DNA of 64,000 nt from Lentinus brumalis (lineage: Eukaryota; Basidiomycota; Agaricomycetes; Polyporales; Polyporaceae). How positions within the stretch are numbered: position 1 is the first letter of the stretch; each line of letters starts with the position of its first letter. Positions 11,252-22,472 of this stretch are shown here, one piece after another. The stretch covers positions 1,612,001-1,676,000 of the forward strand of contig MARA01000007.1 of NCBI GenBank assembly GCA_001792895.1, given 5' to 3'. Below the pieces are notes generated by a model. It saw nothing but the letters and a program-made list of their open reading frames with translations, did no database searches and had not been told where the DNA came from. Made by a program: the position numbers and the translations under genes.

Positions 11252-11373
11252 CAGCTAGTGCTGCCGCTGCTGGGCTGATCGGATGGCTTGCGCGTAGTTG
11301 GTATGGGTGATTGACAATAGATCAGATTGGTCGCAGCCCGTCCTGCTCTTCCTTCTGTGGAGAATCCCTGCGA

Positions 11374-12058
11374 GATGTCGAACAACGACTACTCGTATCA
11401 ACTTCCGGACGTTCTGACTGTCCCGCTCAACCTTCGCGGCCGCCACGGCTCCGCAACTATAATCTTGTTCCGCCGACTGCAAGCTTGGCGACCCACAGAG
11501 AAGGGTATGTTTTCGAGGAGTTCCCCACCGCTTCGCATGTTCTTTGATAGCTGAGGACTACTGCTCCTGATAGGACATCCCCACGGCGCGCTCCATATTG
11601 TCCGTTGGAAGCAATGGCGGAACGACTTGCCAACATCCCGACATCCTGAGCCTGGGTAACCCCACGTGGAACTTAGAACACACGGCCGCGTCCACCTCAC
11701 GGATTTTCTCGCGAAAAGTCATCTTCGTATTGACCAGCCTGACAGCAAGACACATGGTCCCCTGCCCTTCGTACGTCGGCGGCGAATCTTAAGTTGACTT
11801 GAGACAGGAGCAGATGCCGGTCAAACCACATCGGTTGCGACGGGCCATTGCGTCACGGTCATGTTCTATCTATCTCATCCACGTTCCTGGATGCCCCGCG
11901 TGCATATTTGTGCAGATTGGGAAACCGCGGGCTTTGTGGCGCTCCAGGCTGTACCCACACCAATTTCGGACCAACTTCCTCCTCGTTCTCGCTCGGGTCC
12001 GTTCCCATCAGTGCGGGACGTCACTCTGGTGGATGCAATACCTAGCCAATCGTGCTGA
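11374..12058 (+). pseudogene. Probable decayed gene of unknown family
   Basis: From ATG at 11374 a coding-like chain reads MSNNDYSYQLPDVLTVPLNL, then after a GT..AG intron (about 11504-11573) GHPHGALHIVRWKQWRNDLP. It stops at an in-frame TAA near 11657 but resumes in the same frame with HVELRTHGRVHLTDFLAKSH and DQPDSKTHGPLPF, followed by a possible short intron. A further open stretch (VTVMFYLSHPRSWMPRV, then FPSVRDVTLVDAIPS) ends at 12058. The in-frame stop and doubtful joins suggest a broken gene. I do not recognise the family. A real gene with unusual splicing is the alternative. Confidence 0.35.
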
Positions 12059-13267
12059 TCACCCGAAGTCCGATCGCAAGAATTCACCGGAAGACGGTGA
12101 GTCCCGAGTTGTGATCGTCTGTATTCGTTGTATTCATTTGCTAAGTGAGTTGCGTCTGGTCCACTCTTCATTCTCCTGCGGTCACGGTTCTTGATAAACT
12201 GGTTTGAGCATTGCCTAATTCCACGAGAATTTTCTCCCGCAGACTTGACTCCAACCAAAGTCGGTGATGGATGTACGGCATGAATGGACCACGAACAGCG
12301 GATTTGGCAAGTCCCGCCATCTTCCTTAAAAAAGGTTCGTGCTCGTCGTCTTCTTTGAGCGCATGACATGACCTCAGCCTGAGGTCATACCGCACTTGCT
12401 GATTGAATACATGAAGTTATCAGGTGGTGTCTTCACGCAGGCTAGAGGCCAGTCACCAACTCACCATATAGCTTCCTTCTCACTGCCCTGTGCTCTGCGC
12501 AATGGAGGGCACTACTTGATGGAAGTGCTTGCTGTAGAGACCGTGCCTTCGATATCAGATGCGTTCAAGGCTGGACCGGTGATGGTATTTGCATCTGAAT
12601 CTCACAGATCCGATACTCGTCAAGTTGCGCCCTGTTTGCCGGACGCTATATTCAATCGCCGCCGCTCAATGTCGCGCTCACCGGCTTCCCAACCACATCC
12701 TGACGCACAGACAGAAGGAGGCCCGCGCGCGGCATTGCACTCAAGATTGTTCTGCAACAAGGCGCGTTGTCTGGGACATGATAGGAGGCCACCGAAGTCT
12801 GTCGTGGCGCTTAGAAACGCTCCAAACTCAAGCGAGCCGCCTGACATTACGTGCCCTAGTTCCCTCGGTTTCAATTGGCGACGGGGACCACGGGAACGCA
12901 CCAATGCCACGCAGCAGTGCACCGTGTGTCCCTTCTCCATGTCAGCCGCTTCTGACCTTCTACAGTGATATGTGGGGGGCGACGATGGTTCGTCCACCAC
13001 GCCAGCTCAGCGGTATTCCTTCCCTACTGACCCCTGGAGCTTCGCCAGCTCCGTGGTCCGTCGCCGTATTGGGAGCGTACCGACGATACGAAGTGCGAAG
13101 GAAAATCAGGAGGGTGCATCCAGAGAGGATTCTCGTTGGAAGCCGTCAAATGAGGAAGCTGATGTTGCTTTGACTGGATACGTGGTCAGGCGAACTCTAT
13201 CAGACTTGCAGCTCGTATAAGATATTCGGGATGTGCAACCCCTCCCCGTGCAAGCCCGTCCTCACCC
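12059..13267. other. Intergenic stretch; second half belongs to the duplicated segment
   Basis: No supported gene. From about 12770 onward the bases resemble those upstream of the second DUF6534 gene (from about 21995), for example the shared block around GATAGGAGGCCACCG / GATAGGCCACCG, so the promoter region was copied with the gene. Confidence 0.6.
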
Positions 13268-15050
13268 ATGGCAGACGACCCCTCACAACCGCCCGTCTCG
13301 CCCGAGATCCTCCTCCGGTATGCAGTCTTCCACCTGGCGTATGCTTGAGTCTCACTGAGCACGTCTCACAGCATCGGACCCATCGTGAGTGCCGGGAACC
13401 CTCGCACGCCTTCTGGAAAGGCTAACGCCCTCGCTCTCGCACCAGCTCATAGGTGCCTTGCTCTCATGGATGCTCTTCGGCATCTCGACTGTCCAGCTCT
13501 GTGCGTCCGCGCTCCGGCTAACCGTTCGTCCTCGCTCCCCTGACGCTCACACTCGTATTAGACATCTACCATGTGTCATTCCCGCGCGATCGGAAGGCGA
13601 TCGTGTGGTCGGTGTACACCATCTTCGCGCTGGATGTATTCCAGAGCATCGTCGTCGCCTCTGAGGCGTGGCAGACGCTGTGCGCTGGGTGGGGCCGGCC
13701 TGTCAACCTGCAGTTTCCGGGGTGGACGTTCACCGGTCTGCCGATTGTCTCGAGCGTCAGTAAGTCGGTGTACCGTTTTCGTGCTCTGTGCTCTGGCGCT
13801 CTCGTGGACTGAACTAGAACTGATTTCTGCTGTTAGTCTCGGTCTGGGTACAGTTGTTTTACGCGTGGCGGATATACCAGCTCGGCAAGTGGCGAGTAGT
13901 TCCAATCATCATCATCATTGTGAGTGCCCGTAGCCGCACAGTTCACTTTTAGGACCTGCCGAACTCGCGGCGCTGACTACGCTTTCGATTTAGACTGCGC
14001 TTGCACAGGCCGGTGGTGCATGTGCGATTGCAATCTCCGTGAGTTCACGTCTGTTTGTCCCTCGATCATCTGCGTGACTGACCGCCTGTCCTGCAGTTCA
14101 TTTGGTTGAAAGATATCGAACGACTCCATGATACAAACATGTTCGCCCGAACGATCGTGAGTGCCGCACATTGCAGCCTCGTAGTAAGATTCCCGGTCAA
14201 ACACCATCCTAACAGGTTTGGTTGGGCGGCGGCGCTATCACAGACATGGTGCGGTTTCTCTGTCAACGTTGCCATCCGCTCTGGATCCCTGACTGACAGT
14301 GCCCGTTGACTGGCAGACTATCATGTCATCTATGTGCTACTTGGTACGTCTAGATCTTGTCTCCATGGCGCGCATGCTAGCGGCGCTGACTACGATATAG
14401 CTCTACAGCGTGAAGCAGAGGACGAAAGCGTTCGAGCGCAGCGGTCTCATGGTGAACCGGCTCATCCGACTGACGGTCGAGACGGGCTGCGCATGCGCTC
14501 TGTCCGCAGTCCTAGAGCTGGCCTTCTTCCTCGGAATGCCGGAGACCAACATCCATCTGATTGTGTAAGCACCATCGGTTTCACCGAGTCGCCCGTGTGC
14601 TCACGACATCGCAGCGCGCTCATCCTTAGCAAGGGTATGTCGAACCGCTCAAAGCTGACAGCCGCTGGGCTCCCGCTGACAGCCTACTCAGTCTATTCGA
14701 ATACTCTCATGACCTCGTTGAACTCTCGTGCTAAGCTGGGCGGGCGTGGTTCGGAATATAGCGGCGGTTCGACGACCATTGGCTTCAGGCATGTCGACAC
14801 CAACGGGAACACCATGGACACCAACTTCACGTCGCATGGCCCCGTCGCCGTCAATATCATGAAGGGCGACTCGACAACTATGGATCCGGGGAGGTCACCA
14901 GATGACAAACTCCCGCGCGTGGTATGCACCGGCTTCTGGAGCACGCTCAGTAAGCTGATGGTTTCTGCCTAACAGAATTGGGATGTGGAGATGAACAATA
15001 TCGACGTGCATCCCACTGGCAGGGATGGTACCAGCTTCATTGCTGTGTGA
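13268..15050 (+). CDS. DUF6534 multi-pass membrane protein, copy A
   Basis: A polytopic membrane protein of the Agaricomycete DUF6534 group, function unknown. ATG at 13268 (MADDPSQPPVSPEILL) is followed by many small exons with clean GT..AG introns: LIGALLSWMLFGISTVQL, then DIYHVSFPRDRKAIVWSVYT, SVWVQLFYAWRIYQLGKWR, VPIIIII, TALAQAGGACAIAIS, VWLGGGAITDM. The DUF6534 block is LYSVKQRTKAFERSGLMVNR through CALSAVLELAFFLGMPE to LSKVYSNTLMTSLNSRAKL, followed by a polar cytosolic tail ending GTSFIAV. About seven membrane segments are visible. It lies about 970 bases upstream of a secreted GMC oxidoreductase in the same direction, and this pairing is repeated in copy B. A sensor or transporter role is speculation. 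Confidence 0.8.
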
Positions 15051-16020
15051 TACTCCCGGTCTTATGGCGCTGTTGCTGCCCCCGTCACTTCTTTCCCTGG
15101 CCACTCAGGCCTGCAGGGCTTGGACTTCTGCTCTTCTTACAGCTGGCAACGGGCATGTGGTCCTGCGGTCCGATGTATTTCTAAAGTATGTACCCAGAGC
15201 AATCATCAAGCATGTACTCGTGTCGCTATGCCTTGCCGATCTACGTGCATGGTCGTTGCCTAGGGTGATTCAGGTTTTCTGATCTCAGCAGTAGCTTGCC
15301 CATCGCCGATCTCGACTTTGGCCACCGCTTAGCGCTTACTGGTGTTTGGACTGGTTTGCCACTTTGTTTACTTGGTTTGACTCTCCTCTGACCACGTTGC
15401 GTTGCAGTAATTACTGTCCTCCATCCTCAACCACAACTATAGCCATCCTGTCCCATTCCACCAAGTTCAAGCTACGAATGGCGTAGCGGCCACAGAATTG
15501 GATGCTGCCGTAAAGCTCGGTGATGCCGAGATGCCGTCCGCGAACTACGGTGGTTCTCTGCTTCGTGATTGACCCACGCGTGTATACGCATCAAGTGGTC
15601 CCTTACGTACGTCCTCCGCCCTTTCCAATTCTCATGCAAGGCAGCGGATGGGAATGGCTGCATCCGACCCCTGCCTGCACTCACCAGTCGTAAGGTCGTT
15701 TCAGAAAGATGCAGGCCGTGTCCCTGAATGCTCCCTCGCACGCTGTCCACCCCAACGGCTTAGGCACTGCGCAAACGCCACAAGGCTGCCCTCAGATCCT
15801 CCCGTCATCTGTGTCGCGACCGAAATCAAGCCGTCGTCGGCCGCCACTGATTGTAATTAGTGCTGCAATGTCATCTACATGAAAGGCACGGTTCAACGTA
15901 GCGTGCGGGGCATGGGTCCTTATAAGCTCTGGGTGCTCCCAAGCGTGGCCGGCCGTCCCTGACTCCTCGTCCGTCTCTGTGGTCTCTAGGTGCCAGCCGC
16001 CTCAGACTTGGACGTCCAAC
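15051..16020. other. Intergenic stretch of copy A, conserved with copy B
   Basis: About 970 bases between the DUF6534 and GMC genes. No gene is seen. Most of it aligns with 24236-25133, so it is part of the duplicated unit and includes the GMC-A promoter. Confidence 0.7.
15921..15927 (+). promoter_or_regulatory. TATA box of GMC oxidoreductase A
   Basis: TATAAGC lies 100 bases before the ATG at 16021, a usual distance for a fungal TATA element. The aligned place in copy B lacks it. Confidence 0.5.
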
Positions 16021-18553
16021 ATGCTCAGCCTCCTCCTCCTCGCCGTCTGTGCCTTCCAGGCTCATGCGGCCCTCTTTGAGAGTCCCACCAGCGAGCTTCT
16101 GAATACGACCTATGACATCATCATCATCGGCGGTACGCTCTGTTGTTCCAACCTTGGCTATAACTCACTCACTGACGTGCGGAGTGCAGCGGGAGCTGGA
16201 GGTGCAGTAATGGCCAACCGTCTGACGGAGGACGCTGGTACAAGAGTTCTCCTCATCGAGGCTGGCGGGAGGTACGTGGCGGGTGCCATGGTACTGCAAG
16301 GCCTCATGCGCGTTTCCGCAGTGATTTCATGAACCTCAATATCTCTGTACCTGGGCTCTCTTCGACGCTCACACACTCGAAATTCGTGAGCAATACTACG
16401 ACCTGCCTGCAATACCCGTTCTGACCTCTTGTGTTCAGGACTGGAATATAACCACGACTCCGCAGATTGGTTTGAACAACCGGACGGTTGCATATCCGCG
16501 AGGTTTCGTCCTCGGCGGCTCCACTGCAACGAGTGTGTGGTGTTCTTTGCCTCCTTGAATATCTGTACTGACGGTCGCGTAGACCAGATGATCTTCTGTC
16601 GTGGAACCAAGGATGACTGGAACCGCTTCGCGAATGTGTCCGGAGATGACGGATGGTCCTGGGAGAAGCTGATTCCTTTCATTGTGAAGGTAACGTAGAC
16701 CTATCACTGCGCCTGAATATATGTACTAAGCCTTTCGAAGGTCGACAACATGACGGCACCCACTGACGGTCATAACACAACGGGCCAATTCAATCCTGCT
16801 ATCCATAATAACAGCGGTAATATCGCACCTAACTCGTACACAATGTCAAGGTTCATGGGCTACTCGCAGGTGTTGTTGACATCAGCGTACCCGGAGTTTC
16901 TCTCGCCATCGACCAGCGTGGCCTGAACGCTTCGCAAGAACTTTCCTCAGAATTCCCCTTCAATTTGGACTACAACTCCGGCAATACGGTCGGCTTTAGT
17001 GAGTGGCTATGCCGTGACCAAGCACTTACAGATAGCTAAGAAGGATGCTCAGGCTGGACACAGTCAACGGTACGTACCTTCACGTGCAAGTGCAACACAA
17101 TTCCCCTGACCGGCATACAGATTCACAACGGCCATCGAGTTACATCTGCGACTTCGTACTTGGCCCAAGCCTTCAATCGGTCCAACCTCGATATTCTGGT
17201 TAACACGCGCGTCACCAAGCTGGTACCCGTCGGCAAGGTTTCTGGCAAGCCTGACCTGCGGGGTGTGCAGTTCGCTCAATCTGCCAATGGTAAGTCCATG
17301 GGCCTGCTCGCGCTTTGCGGTGTCTGACGGGGCATAGGAACGGTACACACCTTGCATGCTGCTAAGGAGGTCATCCTTTCTGCGGGATCCGTGAAGTCCC
17401 CTCATATCCGTGCGTCTTTGTTATCTGGACACGGAAACACGGAAAGGTTCTCAAAATGACCTGCAGTGATGCTTTCCGGTATCGGAGACTCCAAGCATCT
17501 CAAATCCTTCAATATCACGCCCTTGGTGGACCTTCCCGTCATTGGCAAGAACTTGCAGGTACGGAGCGTCGAAGCTACTTACAGCTCACCCGCTGAAAGT
17601 CATCCCAACAGGACCATGTCTTCCTTGGCAACCCGTGGCTAGTGAACGCCAACTTCACCCTGGACGACGTCCACCGCAACGCGACCCTCTCGGCGGAACA
17701 GCTCGAGCTTTGGAAGGTCAACGGCTCAGGATTCCTCGGGCTTCCGCCCACGAACCAATTCAATTGGCTGCGCACGAACTCGAGCGTGTTCTCTTCTCTG
17801 AATACAACAGATCCAAGTGCCGGTCCGACGTCCGCGAACTTTGAGCTCATCATCAGCGTTAGTACGCTCCTACCGGTTGCCAGATTCCAAGGGCTGATCG
17901 TCCGGAAACAGGATAACTTCGCGTCCAAACGTGTTGCACTGCCTGCCACAGGACGGTTCCTTTCGATAGTCAGCAATCTCATCTCTCCTACTTCTCGTAC
18001 GGCAGTCGGTCTGTATCTTGTCAATTCACAGAACTGACCTTCTCTTCTCGCACACAGGAGGGAATATTTCTCTGGCATCTGCCGATCCCTTCGACCTCCC
18101 GCTCGTGAACCCGAACCTGCTGGGCACGGACGTCGACCTGGCGATCATGCGCAGTGCTATCCGGGCTGCGCGTAGCTTCATCGCCGCTCCAGCCTGGGCA
18201 GACTACGTCGTTAGCGAGTTCGGTGCATTCGGGGAGGCTCAGACGGACGAGGAGCTCAACGCGTATATCCGCAACCAGTCCGATACGGTCGACCATCCGA
18301 TCGGCACAATCCCCTTGGGCCTGGGAAGCAAGGGTGCGTTGGAGTCTGATCTAACGCTGAAGGGTACGGTGGGATTGCGCGTCGTTGACGCATCTGCCTT
18401 CGTGAGTCATCTTCTGCCTGGATACGACCGTGGCTGACGATATCTCAGCCTTTCATCCCTTCGGGGCATACGCAAGGTCCTACTTACATCCTCGCGGAGC
18501 GTGCTGCCGCACTCGTTCGTGCAAGCTTGAGCACACGACCGCATGGGGTGTGA
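16021..18553 (+). CDS. Secreted GMC oxidoreductase (AA3_2-like), copy A
   Basis: An FAD-dependent glucose-methanol-choline oxidoreductase; secreted relatives such as aryl-alcohol oxidases oxidise alcohols and supply hydrogen peroxide to peroxidases. A signal peptide (MLSLLLLAVCAFQAHA) precedes ALFESP. The FAD-binding fold is TTYDIIIIGG joined across an intron to AGAGGAVMANRLTEDAGTR and LLIEAGG. The GMC signature region reads [16 protein letters not shown], followed by FCRGTKDDWNRFA. The C-terminal domain has GGNISLASADPF, DHPIGTIPLG and PSGHTQGPTYILAERAA. The two histidines correspond to the catalytic pair, so an active enzyme is expected. The residue before the first His is Asp, where Pleurotus aryl-alcohol oxidase has Phe, so the substrate may differ. 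The coding frame is intact over more than ten short introns to a TGA at 18551. Confidence 0.87.
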
Positions 18554-18909
18554 ACCAGTAACAATTCCCTGCTGTCGGAGTAGTCATCTCCACCTTTTGC
18601 GTCTAACCTCTTCCTGTTAAGTAGTGTGTTGCGTGACCGCGACCTTTCTTCTTCCCTCGTAGCGTATCAAGCACTAATGACTATTGAAGCTGTGCAATCT
18701 CAGTGTACGTTTCGAGTAGGTCGAAGGGTGGACATGAAGATGCATGACGGCCTCCGCTTGAATTCGTCCCGGCCCGAAAGAAAGCAGAACGCCCAAGCGG
18801 GAAAGTTCCGCCACCGAGGCGAGCAACATCGTGAACAGGTGAAGATCGATGTTCGTCATTCATCCAGCTAGTATTCGTAGCCGACCATCCCAATGTATGT
18901 CATCCAGAC
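18554..18909. other. Convergent intergenic stretch, nothing recognised
   Basis: About 360 bases between the ends of the convergent GMC-A and glutathione transferase genes; it holds their 3' regions. Confidence 0.5.
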
Positions 18910-19765
18910 TCATAACTTAGCCGAGCACCCACTATCCACAGTTTCATACTTCCTGAACACTTCTGTGAACCTCGCCCACCGCCCGCCATCCCAACTGACC
19001 ACATCCTGCCACTCTGTGCTCTCTTCTCCATAGATCGCCCTGATCCACATGAGGACACCTGCGATGCATATGTCCGCATAGCACACCGCGTTCCCTCCCC
19101 CGAACAGTAGTTTCTCCTTCTGCGCGTTTCCCTGCAGCATCTCCGCGATCCTGTGGAACACATTCTTCACCCCTTCCCAATGCTTTGCCCGTCTGTCGCT
19201 CCCGACCGGCGAGAGCTCCTCCAGCTTTCCAAAGCGATTCTCGCGTGTTGTGCGGAAGTAGGGCTGGCTCGCCTCGTTCAACGACCGGTGCACGGCCGGG
19301 ACCATGATCGACAACACGTCAACGCCGAATAACAGCTTCGCGCACGCGCGCTGGAACTCCTCAGCCTCGGGACCTCGAGGGACGAGCGCCACGGTGTCGG
19401 GGTAGGTCCCATCGAGGTATTCTGCGATCTTTGCGGAATCCGAGACCGTGGTGGCGGTGTTTGAGTCGTAGATGACGGGGAGGGTGTACACGGGTTTTCC
19501 GTCTCGTGTTGTCGCTGAGGGCGGGGCCCCGATTTTGGCGCAAAGCGCCGCAATGTCAGGGAACTCGACCCAGACTGTTCGGTACGGGATGCCTTTGATG
19601 TTCAAGCAGTACCTGCGCGGGGCAGCAAGATCCCCATGGCGTTAGAAAGAGCGCCAAGTCGTTGTTGACAATGAGAGTGGACAACCTGGTCTTCCAGGTG
19701 TTTGGAGACCATGCCTTTCCCTTGATCTTGCAGGGGATGTCGTACAAAATCATCGGTTCCGGCAT
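18910..19765 (-). CDS. Glutathione S-transferase, GTE/etherase-like class
   Basis: Conjugates glutathione to electrophiles; the fungal GTE class is related to bacterial lignin beta-etherases and is expanded in wood-decay fungi. Exon 1 from ATG at 19765 encodes MPEPMILYDIPCKIKGKAWS and PNTWKTR; one intron (about 19613-19686) leads to YCLNIKGIPYRTVWVEFPDI. The thioredoxin-fold part has the class-typical SPNTWK segment, whose Ser is the likely glutathione-activating residue, then YTLPVIYDSNT and VSDSAKIAEYLDGTYPD. The all-helical C-terminal domain includes CYADICIAGVLMWIRAIYG and ends at 18910. About 256 residues, the usual length. It sits between the two copies of the DUF6534-GMC unit and next to a methyltransferase, suggesting shared handling of aromatic or reactive products; that link is inference. 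Confidence 0.85.
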
Positions 19766-20001
19766 GTGGTGAAAGTCCGAATTGAAGCTAGAGCGTTTGA
19801 GGGCGAGCTCTAACTCAAGTTGTACGACTCAAGCGCGGGGCACGGGATCTCCGGGTGCCGGCCCCGGCCGGTGCATAAGGGTGCATATGAATAGTTCATG
19901 ACATGAGGACAGTGTATGTGATAAGTATGTAGGCAAGCATTGCTGAGCACAATGTACCACCCTATTCTGCATCCGTGCTGCAAGAGAGGCGGACTGAAAC
20001 G

Positions 20002-21139
20002 TTAGACACGCATGACAGACCACTCTAGCACTTGGTACGGGTCGGTGTTTCCCGGCCAAGTGCCGAAGAAATCATCCCCGCCGATCTCTTTGCGCAATGC
20101 TGCCTTAACCGCGACCTTCACGCCGGCCTCTTCGAATATCCCCTCCCACATCTCGCGCCAGCTCTCGGGAGAGTGCCCGTGCAGCTGTGTGCCCTGGCCA
20201 GGCGTCCACAGACTCTTGACAGTACGTCCACCTTGAACGCCGAAGAGCATGGAGCCAGGAAGCGGTGAAAGGAGTCCGGCAAGGAGGCGTGCGATATGTG
20301 TCTGCTGCTCGAAGGTGAAGAGGTGGAAGAACGCTCCTGTGAATATGGCTGAGACATGACCCTTGAGCTCGTTGAGTGAGGTCACAGATGAAAGCATTGG
20401 AGCACCGCCGGAAGGACTCTCGACTGTGGTCGGTAGGGGAGAAGAGTGTGAGACGAAGGAAGTATCCAGGACGTCCCCAGCTACGAAGCGTGCAGGGAAC
20501 GTGGAGGGGGTCGAGCGGAACAACTCATGTCCTAGCTCCCAGAACTCTGCGAGCAAAAGGCCTCAGCTGGGGTAGTTATGAGACACTGGAAGTACGAACG
20601 TGGCTGCAGGTCGGACGCAATTACATTTTGGACCGGAAATTCATCCAGAACGGCCTTACGCACATCGTTGCCGACTGGCTCACGGACACTGTCAAAAGAA
20701 AGCCCCAGAGTACACAGAGAGCAACTTCACTCACAGCAGCAGCCCAGGTCGAGCAGGATCGCGTCTGACCTCTCTGTACGCAGCCTGAGCAGGTCGGTGT
20801 ACGCCGGTAGACGAGCCATCTTCAACCTACTCGACAAGTCAGCTTTGAGGCTGTGGTACACAATATACTTCCAGCTGACCGCAAGAACTCAAAAATACGG
20901 ATACACGGATAACGGTATATCTGACAGTGTTATGGTCAACGGGTCGTACGAGGGCAAGCCATAGGTGTGCCACATACTGAGAACGCCTTGCTTTGAACAT
21001 TAACGATGTGCGCGCGAAGTTCTTCATCGCTTTCAATTCCAGTAACGACCTTCATGAACGCTTTCTCTTCGTCGTCCGGTGTGTAGAAGGAGTCATCTAG
21101 TGCCGACTTGTTCCAGGCTTCAAGCATAGTCTCTGCCAT
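20002..21139 (-). CDS. SAM-dependent methyltransferase (fungal secondary-metabolite type)
   Basis: Five exons. Exon 1 from ATG at 21139 reads MAETMLEAWNKSALDDSFYT then EEKAFMKVVTGIESDEELR. Exon 2 gives YRYPCIRIFEFLR, exon 3 LKMARLPAYTDLLRLRTERS up to the SAM-binding motif LLDLGCCFGNDVRKAV, which is completed across an intron. Exon 4 continues VLDEFPVQNVIASDLQP. The last exon has FWELGHELFRSTPSTFPARF, HVSAIFTGAFFHLFTFEQQ and PYQVLEWSVMRV. This is the group seen in fungal polyketide and meroterpenoid clusters and as stand-alone genes in basidiomycetes. No backbone synthase lies in the window, so the substrate is unknown. It is on the same strand as the glutathione transferase, 236 bases upstream of it. 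Confidence 0.78.
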
Positions 21140-22472
21140 GGCGGTGGGGGAATACTCGTTGGCAGCCCAGGCAACCGGGACAATACGGGGAATACCCTCT
21201 GCCTACGGGTCGCTTCACATATTATATGGACAGCGTGCCGGACTCAGCGCCGACGACCACTTCGCTGCTCGGCGGCGGAGATGTCGCAAGTTGTTCTGGG
21301 AGGTTCTCCATTCATCTCATGCCGCCCAAAAACATACTTACCCATGTACCTCCATGCACCCACAAATGGCTGAGTGCTCCGAAACATACTGATCGATCTG
21401 AGTAGAGGCTCCCGCGGGAGTCCCATGGAGCATACAACTCCTTGGCTTCTAAGTCAAATAATAAGTAGGGATGAGCACTGACAGTAATAGTGCGAATCCA
21501 CCTGTAAACACTGAACTCAACGATTTTGACACCTGCGCTGTGCGGCAACTTGAAGCTGACCTTTCGGTGGTGATGTTGAAGTCGGCGGTGACCGGCGCTC
21601 CCGGTTTGTCGAGCGAGGCGCCTGCAAACGGAGCACAGCCACCATACGTGACGCGTACTACTTATGTAAGTACCCGGCATCAGGACTCGGAGATGGTCTC
21701 GTAAGGTCTCGTAACTCGTTGTCCCCAGACAGAATGTGCGTGGCATTGATATTGCACTGAAAACTGAATCGCAACAAGGTGCGCTGTGCCTTGCAAGCAG
21801 CAGTCTGTATCTGCGCCCCCGCCCGCCCACTGCACCACGCTCTCTTCGCCACTTGAACCATCGGCGACGCGTCATACTCGTCAAGCAAGACATCCCGAAG
21901 TCCGTGACGCGCTTCAGTACTCAGTGCTCGTACAGGAGCTACAGGAAGCAATCAGAGGCGGTCAGACGGCTTTTGGTGAGCCCGTCGTCTACGAATGATA
22001 GGCCACCGAAGCCTGTCGTAACGCTAAGAAGCGCCCCCAACTCAAGTGAACCGCCTCAGAAGTTCCCTCGGTCTCAAGTGGCGAGGGGGACCATGGGAGC
22101 GCACCAACGCCACGCAGCAGTGCACCGTGTGTTCCTTCTCCATGTCAGCCGCTTCTGAACTTCTACAGTGAGATGTGGGAGACGACAGCGGTTCGTCCAC
22201 CGCGCCAGTTCACGCGGTATCCTCCTACTGACACGGGCCCAGATAGAAGGATCGCCAGCTCCGTGGTCCGTTGCCCTATTGGGAGCATACCGAAGATCTG
22301 AACTGCCAAGGATTATCGGGAGGGTACGTCCAGAGAGTGGAAGCCGTCAAATGAGGAAGCTGATGCTGTTGGCTGAATACATGGTCAGGGGAACTCTATC
22401 AGACTTGCGACTCATATACCAAAGATATTCGGAGGTTTGGCAACACCTTCCCGTGCAAGCCCGCCCTCACCC
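21140..22472. other. Intergenic stretch, right part belongs to duplicated segment copy B
   Basis: No supported gene in 1.3 kb. From about 21990 the bases match the region upstream of copy A. Small open frames here have no recognisable motif. Confidence 0.55.

Larger units (their letters stand above)
12770..18553. repeat. Segmental duplication, copy A (DUF6534 gene + GMC oxidoreductase gene)
   Basis: Order, orientation, exon pattern and intergenic DNA match copy B at about 21990-27643. Shared non-coding blocks include GTATGTACCCAGAGCAAT at 15185 and 24352, and CCACTGATTGTAATTAGTGC near 15844 against the near-identical CCACTGATTATAATTAGTGC near 24918. Copies are offset by about 9.1-9.2 kb. The left boundary is blurred and approximate. 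Confidence 0.85.

Noticed and set aside
13268..15050. Calling the DUF6534 proteins G-protein-coupled receptors
   Set aside because: About seven membrane segments are visible, but there is no receptor-family motif; membrane topology alone is not enough.
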